19,834 bases of DNA from JAJPHY01 sp040754475. GTDB lineage: Bacteria > Actinomycetota > UBA4738 > HRBIN12. Below, one piece after another: positions 1 to 6,249 of this stretch (the first letter of the stretch is position 1; every line of letters starts with the position of its first letter). The DNA lies in contig JBFMCN010000027.1 of the NCBI GenBank assembly GCA_040754475.1, positions 1 through 19,834 on the forward strand. The letters are read 5' to 3'. Under the pieces are notes generated by a model. The model saw only the letters and a list, made by a program, of their open reading frames with translations, did no database searches and was not told the origin of the DNA. Both the position numbers and the translations under genes were made by a program.

Positions 1-2
1 CT

Positions 3-56
3 CCCCAGGTGTTCAACGACTCTAGCAGCGAGATGCGACTCGGACGGGGGTCGTGA
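3..56 (+). CDS. Possible C-terminal end of an unidentified protein (5' truncated)
   Basis: An open plus-strand frame enters from the left edge and ends at a TGA at 54-56. It gives about 17 residues finishing in SEMRLGRGS. Nearly all of its codons end in G or C, as in the real genes here, and its stop lies 1 nt from the stop of the convergent glycosyltransferase, which matches the tight packing seen elsewhere in the window. The fragment is too short to assign a function. It could also be plain intergenic sequence. Confidence 0.3.
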   Translation, partial: PQVFNDSSSEMRLGRGS

Positions 57-57
57 G

Positions 58-981
58 TCAGGGGGCTCCGGGCCGGCGGCCCAGGAGTCCCGCCACATAC
101 CCGGCCATCTTGGCGATGTCGGTAAAGGCCATCAGCGCCGGTACCGCTACGACGGCCTTCGCGCGTTCGGCCGGATCCCCTACGCGGGAGAGGGCACGCA
201 GCACCGGGCGCGCCGCGTAGGCCATGCCGCCGGCGAGCGCTAGCAGCTTGAGGATTCGGCCCCTTGAGCCCAAGGCGAACAAGGCGCCGCCGTAGGCGCC
301 GAAGCGGAGTGCGTTCCGCTCGGGGTGCATCTGTGCGATCGCGTCCCCGCGCGCGTACCGGAAGTACTGGGTCCACGTCTCGCCGAGCGTCTCTCGCAGG
401 CGCCAGCGAACCACCGCATCACGGGCAAGGCGCATGTCGAGCCCGAGCTCGCGCCACCTGTGGTCGACGTACATGTCCTCCCCGATGTCGAGCCATTCGG
501 GCCAGCCGCCCACCGTCTCGATGGCTTGGCGCGTGAGCGCGACCGAGCGGTGGCTCGGCATGAATCGGCTCTCGTCGATCTCGTCGGCGCTCGGGAGGTT
601 CACGGCAGCCATGCACCGCTGCAGGAACGTCTCCGTGAGCGGTCCGTAGAGACCCATCGAGACGTCGGCACCTGCCTCGATCGGCTCGAGGATCCGCTCG
701 AGCCAGTCGGGCTCGAGGACGCAGTCTGCGTCGGTGACGGCGATCCGATCGTATGAGGCGGCCGCTAGGGCCACGTTTCGGCCGCGGGCGATGTTCGCGC
801 CCGGCTCCTCGATCAGCACGATGCCTTCGGCCGCGCGAAGGACCTCGAGAGTGCCGTCCGTAGAGCCGCCGTCTACGACGACGACCTCCTCCGGCGGTCG
901 AGTCTGGGCACGAATCGAGGCCAGGAACTCGCCGATGCGGTCATGCGCGTCCTTCACCGTCGTGATTAGCGAGACCCTCAT
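58..981 (-). CDS. Family 2 glycosyltransferase (GT-A fold)
   Basis: This 307-residue protein is probably a membrane-associated glycosyltransferase that adds a sugar from a nucleotide-sugar donor to a cell-surface glycan or lipid; the substrate cannot be read. The N-terminus starts MRVSLITTVKD, followed by VVVDGGSTDGT (about residues 36-46), the usual donor-binding stretch of family 2, and a DXD-type metal site in TDADC. The C-terminal third has hydrophobic segments (LLALAGGMAYAA and a second near AFTDIAKMAGYVAGLL), suggesting membrane attachment. The ATG at 981 overlaps the upstream gene's TGA as ATGA, so translation is probably coupled; a GGGGGCGAG stretch precedes it. A much longer open frame exists in the same register, but its extra N-terminal part is Arg/Pro-rich shadow sequence of the neighbouring gene and was excluded. 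Confidence 0.9.
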   Translation of the reverse strand: MRVSLITTVKDAHDRIGEFLASIRAQTRPPEEVVVVDGGSTDGTLEVLRAAEGIVLIEEPGANIARGRNVALAAASYDRIAVTDADCVLEPDWLERILEPIEAGADVSMGLYGPLTETFLQRCMAAVNLPSADEIDESRFMPSHRSVALTRQAIETVGGWPEWLDIGEDMYVDHRWRELGLDMRLARDAVVRWRLRETLGETWTQYFRYARGDAIAQMHPERNALRFGAYGGALFALGSRGRILKLLALAGGMAYAARPVLRALSRVGDPAERAKAVVAVPALMAFTDIAKMAGYVAGLLGRRPGAP

Positions 982-2105
982 CTCGCCCCCACGGCCCGTT
1001 CGTATACCTTCAGCGTCATACGAGCGGTCTCGTTCCACGAGAACTGCTCGGCCCTCCGGAGCCCCTGCATCGACAGCCGCTCGGCTAGATCGAGGTCGGT
1101 CAGGACCGCCTCGATCGCCTGGGCGATCTCGCGGACCGATCGGGGGTTCACTCCGAGGGCCGCGTCGCCGGCGACTTCCGGCAGGGAGGATGTGTTGGAA
1201 GTGACGGTGGGAAGCCCCCTGGCCATCGCCTCGATCACGGGCAGGCCGAAGCCCTCGTAGAGCGACGCGTAGACGAACACGTCGGCCGAGCGGTAGAGGG
1301 CGTCTAGGTCCTCCGGCGTGAGCAAGCCTGTTAGCGTGATGTCGCCGGGCCCCTCGAGGGCGATCTCCCGCATGAGCGCATCGTGGCGCCAGCCGAGCGC
1401 ACCGGCCAGCACGAGCGCGTGAGGGAGCCCGGTGGCCGCCACGCGCCGGTAAGCACGGATCAGCCGTACCAGGTTCTTGCGCGGCTCCAGCGTTCCGGCG
1501 AACAGCACGAACGGCTGAGGGATCTTGAGTCGCGCGAGCGTGAGCTCGGCGTCGGTGGCCCCAATATCCAGCGAGGCGCCCAGGGGGACGACGTGGAGCT
1601 TCCCCGGGTCGACCTTCGTTCGCGACAGGACGTCCTCGGCGGTGTTCCGCGAGGGTGTGAGGATCGCGTCGGCGCGTCTTACCGCCGCCCGAAGCCCCAC
1701 CTCGTAGAGGTAGCGCCAGCTCCGCTCGAACATCCCCGGGTAGTGCTTGAACGCGAGGTCGTGGACGGTCACGACGAGCTTCTGGCCGGCCGCTGCCGGC
1801 GGGATCGCTGCGGGGTTCGTGGCGTGCACGAGGTCGGCCGACTGCAGGTCGGCGGGCAGCGGCGGCCGGCCGGTGAGGTTCCAACGCGGGTACAGCATCT
1901 TGATGGACCCTGGAAGCTCTTCGACCCAGAAGTCGCGCAGCCACCGCTCGGGCCGCTCTCGTGATGGGAACCGGGCGTGGAACAGCCTGAGGTCGAGCGA
2001 CGGATCCTGCCGGACGAGGGCGGGGACCAGGCTGCGAACGTACGTGCCGATGCCGCCGGGGGCCTGGAACCACAGCTGGTCTATGTGTACGGCGACGCTC
2101 GTCAC
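978..2105 (-). CDS. Glycosyltransferase family 4-type (GT-B fold)
   Basis: A 375-residue retaining-type glycosyltransferase, probably cytoplasmic or peripheral and acting on cell-envelope glycans. The N-terminal acceptor half carries the glycine-rich loop APGGIGTYVRSL near residue 15. The C-terminal half has LEPRKNLVRLIRAY and the EX7E signature (YEGFGLPVIEAM), which binds the donor nucleotide sugar, followed by GLPTVTSNTSSLPEV. The length is normal for the family. The start is GTG at 2105, preceded by GTGGAGG at a 6-nt spacing, which decides the start. The gene overlaps the next glycosyltransferase by 4 bp and begins 16 nt after the small carboxylase-associated gene, so all four are likely one transcript. 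Donor and acceptor are unknown. Confidence 0.9.
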   Translation of the reverse strand: MTSVAVHIDQLWFQAPGGIGTYVRSLVPALVRQDPSLDLRLFHARFPSRERPERWLRDFWVEELPGSIKMLYPRWNLTGRPPLPADLQSADLVHATNPAAIPPAAAGQKLVVTVHDLAFKHYPGMFERSWRYLYEVGLRAAVRRADAILTPSRNTAEDVLSRTKVDPGKLHVVPLGASLDIGATDAELTLARLKIPQPFVLFAGTLEPRKNLVRLIRAYRRVAATGLPHALVLAGALGWRHDALMREIALEGPGDITLTGLLTPEDLDALYRSADVFVYASLYEGFGLPVIEAMARGLPTVTSNTSSLPEVAGDAALGVNPRSVREIAQAIEAVLTDLDLAERLSMQGLRRAEQFSWNETARMTLKVYERAVGAR

Positions 2106-2121
2106 CGCAGCGCCTCCACGG

Positions 2122-2376
2122 CTACCTCGCGTCCCCCCGACCGCTCAGGCTCGGCACGCCGGGCCGGACGAACGGAGCCCGCCCGCAAGCGCGCCATGCG
2201 CCGTCCGTGTACCGGCGTGCCTGGAGGATGCCGTGCCCCATCGCCTTCATCCGTCCCGCCAGCACCCATGGGTCGGCCGGCAGGCTCCCCTGGATCAAGT
2301 ACCGCTCGAGGGCTACGACGACGGCGCGCCTCTCCTCGCCGGAGAGACCCTGCGGCAGTGCGAGTCGGCCGTCCAT
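2122..2376 (-). CDS. Small acyl-CoA carboxylase companion, probable epsilon-type subunit
   Basis: A predicted 84-residue protein starting MDGRLALPQGLSGEERRAV. Position is the main argument: its ATG lies 3 nt after the stop of the carboxyltransferase subunit, where actinobacteria often encode a short epsilon subunit that binds and stimulates the alpha-beta acyl-CoA carboxylase. The sequence fits loosely, with a helix of the type EERRAVVVALERYL followed by DPWVLAGRMKAM and a basic, aromatic C-terminal part (YTDGAWRACGRAPF). Epsilon subunits are poorly conserved, so the sequence alone does not prove the role. There is no clear ribosome binding site, so translation is probably coupled to the upstream stop. 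A competing 186-residue frame across this stretch is Arg-rich shadow sequence. Confidence 0.6.
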   Translation of the reverse strand: MDGRLALPQGLSGEERRAVVVALERYLIQGSLPADPWVLAGRMKAMGHGILQARRYTDGAWRACGRAPFVRPGVPSLSGRGDAR

Positions 2377-2379
2377 GGA

Positions 2380-3975
2380 TCACAGGGGAATGTTGCCGTG
2401 CTTTCGAGCCGGAACGGCCTCGCGCTTCGTCGAGAGCATCCGCAGCGCTCTGACGAGGTGCGGCCTGGTCTCGGCCGGCTCTATGACGTCGTCGACGAAT
2501 CCTCGCTCCGCCGCAGCGTACGGGTTCGCGAACTTGCGCTCGTACTCGGCGATCAGCTCGGCGCGTCTGCCTGCAGGATCCTCCGCCTTCTCGATCTCCT
2601 TCTTGAACACCACGCTGACGGCGGCCTCCGGTCCCATCACCGCGATCTCGGCGGTGGGCCATGCCAAGGACACGTCCGCCCGCAGATGCTTCGAATTCAT
2701 CACGAGGTACGCACCTCCGTAGGCCTTGCGCGTGATGACCGTGAGGCGCGGAACTGTGGCCTCGGCGAACGCGTACAGCAGCTTGGCTCCGTGGCGGATG
2801 ATCCCGCCGTACTCCTGCGCCGTCCCGGGCAGGAACCCGGGAACGTCGACGAAGCTAACGAGCGGAACGTTGAACGCATCGCAAAATCGAACGAACCGCG
2901 AGGACTTCTCGCTCGATTCGATGTCGAGGGTCCCGGCGAGCACCTTGGGCTGGTTGGCGACGATCCCCACGGTCCGCCCGTCGAGCCTGGCGAACCCGAT
3001 GACGATGTTCATCGCCCAGTAGGGGAAGACCTCGAAGAGCTCTCCGTTGTCGACCACGCGGCGAATGACCTCGTGCATGTCGTAGGGCTCACGTGCCGAG
3101 CCGGGCACCAGGTGTGTGAGGCCATCGTCGCGGCGCTCTGGGTCGTCGGTGGGTGCGAACAGAGGTGGGTCCTCGAGGTTGTTCGACGGCAGGAAGCTCA
3201 GGAGATGCCGGACGCTCGCGAGGCACTCCTCCTCGTCTTCCGAGACGAAGGAGGCGACGCCCGACCGCGACGCGTGGGTCATGGCTCCACCGAGCTCCTC
3301 GAAGGAGACCTCCTCACCGGTGACCGCTTTGATGACCTCCGGACCGGTTATGAACATGTGCGAGGTCCCGCGGACCATGAACGTGAAGTCGGTTATGGCC
3401 GGCGAGTAGACGGCGCCGCCGGCGCACGGACCCATGATCACGCTGATCTGCGGGATCACGCCGGACGCTCGGACGTTGCGCTCGAACACGTACCCGAAGC
3501 CTGCGAGGGACGCAGCGCCCTCTTGGATCCGGGCGCCGCCCGAGTCGTTGATCTCGATGAACGGGGTGCCCGTGGACATCGCCAGGTCCATCACCTTGCA
3601 GATCCTTTGCGCGTGCACCTCACCGAGCGATCCGCCCATTACCGTGAAGTCCTGCGAGGCGACGAACACCCTGCGACCGTCGATCATGCCGTAGCCGGTC
3701 ACCACGCCGTCACCGGGGGGGTGGCTGCGCTCCATCCCGAAGTCGTGCGATCGGTGAACGACGAGCGGGTCGGTCTCGACGAACGACCCCTTGTCGAGCA
3801 GCAGGTCGAGCCGCTCGCGGGCCGTCTGCTTGCCGCGCTCATGCTGCTCGCGGACGGCCTCCTTGCGGCGGGAGTCGAGCAGGGCCGCCTTGCGCTTGCG
3901 TAGTCCGGTGATCCGATCCTCGACGCTGGTGGCGGGCCGAGCGTCCCCGGGGGCATCCTTGCTGGTCTTGGCCAT
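2380..3975 (-). CDS. Acyl-CoA carboxylase, carboxyltransferase (beta) subunit
   Basis: A 531-residue biotin-dependent carboxyltransferase of the PccB/AccD type. It moves the carboxyl group from carboxybiotin to acetyl-, propionyl- or a longer acyl-CoA in the cytoplasm. Visible family features are ERLDLLLDKGSFVE, DFTVMGGSLGEVHAQRI, the first oxyanion region INDSGGARIQEGAASLAG, and MGPCAGGAVYSPA in the N-terminal crotonase domain. The C-terminal half has VDVPGFLPGTAQEYGGIIRHGAKLLYA, ITRKAYGGAYLVMNSK and a typical end region KHGNIPL. Length is normal. The ATG at 3975 gives the expected N-terminus. The biotin carboxylase/biotin carrier (alpha) subunit is not in this window and must lie elsewhere. 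Substrate preference cannot be decided by eye; propionyl-CoA would fit the crotonyl-CoA carboxylase nearby. Confidence 0.95.
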   Translation of the reverse strand: MAKTSKDAPGDARPATSVEDRITGLRKRKAALLDSRRKEAVREQHERGKQTARERLDLLLDKGSFVETDPLVVHRSHDFGMERSHPPGDGVVTGYGMIDGRRVFVASQDFTVMGGSLGEVHAQRICKVMDLAMSTGTPFIEINDSGGARIQEGAASLAGFGYVFERNVRASGVIPQISVIMGPCAGGAVYSPAITDFTFMVRGTSHMFITGPEVIKAVTGEEVSFEELGGAMTHASRSGVASFVSEDEEECLASVRHLLSFLPSNNLEDPPLFAPTDDPERRDDGLTHLVPGSAREPYDMHEVIRRVVDNGELFEVFPYWAMNIVIGFARLDGRTVGIVANQPKVLAGTLDIESSEKSSRFVRFCDAFNVPLVSFVDVPGFLPGTAQEYGGIIRHGAKLLYAFAEATVPRLTVITRKAYGGAYLVMNSKHLRADVSLAWPTAEIAVMGPEAAVSVVFKKEIEKAEDPAGRRAELIAEYERKFANPYAAAERGFVDDVIEPAETRPHLVRALRMLSTKREAVPARKHGNIPL

Positions 3976-3984
3976 GGTCCCCGG

Positions 3985-4017
3985 AGTCTACCGCCACGCC
4001 CTTGCGTCGCGTGGCGG
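3985..4017 (-). promoter_or_regulatory. Promoter and candidate operator of the carboxylase-glycosyltransferase operon
   Basis: On the minus strand a TAGACT hexamer (3990-3985) lies 9 nt before the ATG at 3975 and fits a TANNNT -10 box. Immediately upstream is a perfect inverted repeat, CCGCCAC (3991-3997) and GTGGCGG (4011-4017), with 13 nt between the arms and 20 bp centre to centre. Two helical turns between arms is the normal geometry for a dimeric regulator. It sits where the -35 box would be, so repression is the simplest reading. No regulator is identified. Confidence 0.45.
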
Positions 4018-4077
4018 CTCACGTGTCGACGGTCACGCCATCGGACGCTTCGGCCTGCGGTTGTCGGTGGGTGCTCC

Positions 4078-4083
4078 TAGCAT
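4078..4083 (+). promoter_or_regulatory. Probable -10 box for the Fe-S nuclease gene (leaderless)
   Basis: TAGCAT fits TANNNT and ends 7 nt before the ATG at 4091. No ribosome binding site lies between them, so the transcript would begin at or next to the start codon. No convincing -35 box was found. Confidence 0.35.
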
Positions 4084-4090
4084 CCTGGCC

Positions 4091-5029
4091 ATGGAGGTGA
4101 TGTCGGGGCTCACGTCGGCCCAGCGCCGGACCCTGGATGGACTGATCGGCGTCGACGACCGACCGGTCTTCCCCTCGGGTCTCGCCGAGCGTCTCCGCGA
4201 CCGAATCGAAGGAGCGGTTCGAGCCGCCGAGCTCGATCGGCCCTTGTGGCTCGGCAAGTCAATCCTGAACGACCTTGCGAGGTGTCCGGGCCTGTTCGAT
4301 GCCGTCCGGGAGGGAGCGCGCGGGCCGTTCCAGTTCTCGGCGCGGTTCGCGGCCGGCCGCCTCGCGCACAAGGCCGTGGAGCTCGAGGTCTCGGGCCGAG
4401 AAGACCGGGATCCCCACAGTCTCGTCGCGGAAGCGGCCGAGCGCCTGATCGAGGACGATGGATTCCGCACGTACTGGGACCGCCTCGACGGGCTGCGCCG
4501 CGACGAGACGTTGATGGAGGCGGCCAAGACGCTCGAGCTGTTCCGCTCGACCATGCCGCCGCTTCGAAGGATGCGTCGAGAACTCTCGCCGTCCACGGAG
4601 TGGAACATCAGGGTCGAGCTGCTGGGTGGTGCGCTGGTGCTCTCCGGCACCCTAGATCTCGTCATCGGAGCGTCGAAGGGGGCAGACCAGGGGCGTGCCA
4701 CGCGTCTCGCGATCGACCTGAAGACCGGACGCGCCTGGCCGGAGCACGCCGAGGACATGCGCTTCTACGCGCTGTTGCTCTCGCTGCGGTTCGGCGTGCC
4801 CCCGTACCGTGTCGCCACGCTGTACCTCGACTCGGGGGAGTGGCAAGCCGAGGATGTCGATCGTCGGGTCCTGGAGCGGGCCGCGGACAGAGTGATCGAA
4901 GCAGTCGGCGTGGCAGCCGCGATCGACGCCTCTGGCCCGGCGCGTCCGCGGCCGGGCCCCTACTGCACATGGTGTCCTCGAGCCGCCACCTGCCCGTCAG
5001 GCGTGGCTGCCGCAACGGGTGGGGCCTGA
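4091..5029 (+). CDS. Stand-alone PD-(D/E)XK nuclease with Fe-S cluster cysteines (Cas4/RecB C-terminal-like)
   Basis: A 312-residue single-domain protein of the PD-(D/E)XK superfamily (PDDEXK_1/RecB-AddB C-terminal type). From the ATG at 4091 the metal-site residues read as H93 (LAHKAVELE), D189 (SGTLDLVI), and D209 with K211 (AIDLKTG), followed by the FYALLL helix. Four cysteines are placed as in AddB, Cas4 and Dna2: C65 in LARCPGLFD before the nuclease core, then C292, C295 and C301 at the C-terminus (CTWC...C), expected to hold a 4Fe-4S cluster. Such proteins cut single-stranded DNA ends in repair or defence. No helicase or cas gene is adjacent. Frames extending further upstream overlap the divergent promoter and lack similarity. 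A second in-frame ATG at 4100 is possible. Confidence 0.85.
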   Translation: MEVMSGLTSAQRRTLDGLIGVDDRPVFPSGLAERLRDRIEGAVRAAELDRPLWLGKSILNDLARCPGLFDAVREGARGPFQFSARFAAGRLAHKAVELEVSGREDRDPHSLVAEAAERLIEDDGFRTYWDRLDGLRRDETLMEAAKTLELFRSTMPPLRRMRRELSPSTEWNIRVELLGGALVLSGTLDLVIGASKGADQGRATRLAIDLKTGRAWPEHAEDMRFYALLLSLRFGVPPYRVATLYLDSGEWQAEDVDRRVLERAADRVIEAVGVAAAIDASGPARPRPGPYCTWCPRAATCPSGVAAATGGA

Positions 5030-5091
5030 CATCCACCGCCACGTGCGCCAGCCTTGATGTTTGACGCTTGCGCGGGGTTGCTTCCAGTGGC

Positions 5092-5141
5092 TTGACGTTT
5101 TGACGTTTTGTGCCCAATATGAAAGCCAAATGTCAAAACGT
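5092..5141 (+). promoter_or_regulatory. Promoter with ACGTTTTG operator repeats
   Basis: TTGACG (5092-5097), 17 nt, then CAATAT (5115-5120) resembles a -35/-10 promoter, giving a start at about 5127-5130, on or just before the ATG at 5130. ACGTTTTG occurs twice in tandem (5095-5102 and 5103-5110) and once inverted as CAAAACGT (5134-5141), which is inside the first codons. The repeats therefore bracket the promoter on both sides, as expected of an operator for an autoregulating protein. A further TTGACG lies at 5061-5066. Confidence 0.6.
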
Positions 5142-6176
5142 AAAGACAACCAGGGTCGGGATGATGGCCGCTCTCGCGTGGAGGACATCGTTCGATCGCT
5201 GCTCTCGCGCCGCGAGACGGTGTCCTCGGGTCTGGTTGCCTCGGTGGCTGGAGTTACTCGTCAGGCGGCTCACTACCACCTGGCACGGATGGTGCGAGAG
5301 GGCGAGCTGGTTCGATCCGGGTCCGGTCGTGGCGCTCGCTACTCCTCGCTTGCCGACTTCGCCCGGACGTGTGGGATCGACGGACTTGACGAGCATCGGA
5401 CCTGGCTTGAGGTTCTCGACGCGGTCTCGCCCCTGCGAGACGCCTCCACGAACGTCGGCTCGATCTTGAGCTATGCGTTCACCGAGATTCTGAACAACGC
5501 GATCGACCACTCGCGGGGAACGGCGGCCACCGTTCGAGTCTGGGTGGGCCAGACCGACATCGCTTTCGAGATCGTCGACGACGGGGTCGGCGCCTTCCGC
5601 ACGATCCGTGAGCGTTTCGGCCTGGCCGACGAGTTCGCCGCGCTACAAGAGCTCGCGAAGGGCAAGGTGACCACAGACCCGGACAGGCATTCGGGGGAGG
5701 GCATCTTCTTCACCTCTCGGGCCGTGGACCTGTTCCTGATCGAAAGCGGAGACCTCCGCTGGACCGTGGACAACCGCAGGCACGACGAGGCGGTCGGGAG
5801 ATCCACGAGCGTTGCCGGGACGCGAGTCCGGTGTGAGGTGTCTCGGGCCACGCAGAGAGTGCTGAGCCAGGTGTTCGACGCCTACACGACCGATTCGGGG
5901 GAACTCGGTTTCACGAGAACGTCGGTCCGGGTGCGTCTCTACGAGATCGGGGGAACGGGATTCGTGTCACGTTCCGAGGCCAAGCGACTCGGAGGCCGCC
6001 TCGAGGGCTTCGAGGAAGTCGAGGTCGACTTCGCGGGCGTGGAGGACGTTGGCCAGGGATTCGTGGACGAGCTTTTCAGGGTCTGGCCCCGTTACCACCC
6101 CGAGACTCGACTCGTTCCGGTCAACATGGTTGGTCCAGTGGCGCGGATGGTGGCGCGCGCCCTGGCGGGTTCGTAG
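5130..6176 (+). CDS. Winged-helix / GHKL ATPase / DUF4325 (STAS-like) regulatory protein
   Basis: A 348-residue protein with three apparent domains. Residues about 14-75 form a winged helix (VASVAGVTRQAAHYHLARMVREG) with a basic wing (RSGSGRGARY). Residues about 105-240 are a GHKL ATPase like anti-sigma kinases: N box E119-N123 (EILNNAIDHS), G1 box D150-DGVG, G2 box SGEG near 188-191, and GTRVRCEV closing the domain. Residues about 275-345 match the DUF4325 STAS-like type (VDFAGVEDVGQGFVDELFRVWP). No phospho-acceptor His box of a sensor kinase is seen. It probably binds DNA directly, with ATP state or a phosphorylation event controlling it. The frame stays open upstream to 5061, but ATG 5130 fits the promoter and the MSKRKDN start. 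Confidence 0.8.
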   Translation: MSKRKDNQGRDDGRSRVEDIVRSLLSRRETVSSGLVASVAGVTRQAAHYHLARMVREGELVRSGSGRGARYSSLADFARTCGIDGLDEHRTWLEVLDAVSPLRDASTNVGSILSYAFTEILNNAIDHSRGTAATVRVWVGQTDIAFEIVDDGVGAFRTIRERFGLADEFAALQELAKGKVTTDPDRHSGEGIFFTSRAVDLFLIESGDLRWTVDNRRHDEAVGRSTSVAGTRVRCEVSRATQRVLSQVFDAYTTDSGELGFTRTSVRVRLYEIGGTGFVSRSEAKRLGGRLEGFEEVEVDFAGVEDVGQGFVDELFRVWPRYHPETRLVPVNMVGPVARMVARALAGS

Positions 6177-6181
6177 CTCGC

Positions 6182-6210
6182 TTGTCGGGCTCTGCGCCCT
6201 CGCCTATGGT
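6182..6210 (+). promoter_or_regulatory. Sigma-70-like promoter of the crotonyl-CoA carboxylase/reductase gene
   Basis: TTGTCG (6182-6187) and TATGGT (6205-6210) are separated by exactly 17 nt, each matching the consensus at four of six positions. The start point would be near 6217, leaving a leader of about 33 nt that contains an AAGGGTGG ribosome binding site before the ATG at 6250. The promoter begins 6 nt after the upstream stop codon. Confidence 0.5.
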
Positions 6211-6249
6211 CGGCGGCGAAGCGTCGGGACGTATGCGAAGGGTGGAACC

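Noticed and set aside
982..2073. Long minus-strand open frame extending the family 2 glycosyltransferase to 671 residues
   Set aside because: The extra N-terminal part is Arg/Pro-rich with no motif and lies over the real glycosyltransferase in another frame; the true start is the ATG at 981.
2102..2662. 186-residue minus-strand frame over the small carboxylase companion
   Set aside because: Arg/Gly-rich shadow; overlaps both the carboxyltransferase and the companion gene, which has the better position.
1747..3903. 718-residue plus-strand open frame opposite the carboxylase gene
   Set aside because: Composition is typical of a high-GC antisense shadow (His, Arg, Asp and Val rich, no motifs), and the opposite strand has an unmistakable carboxyltransferase.
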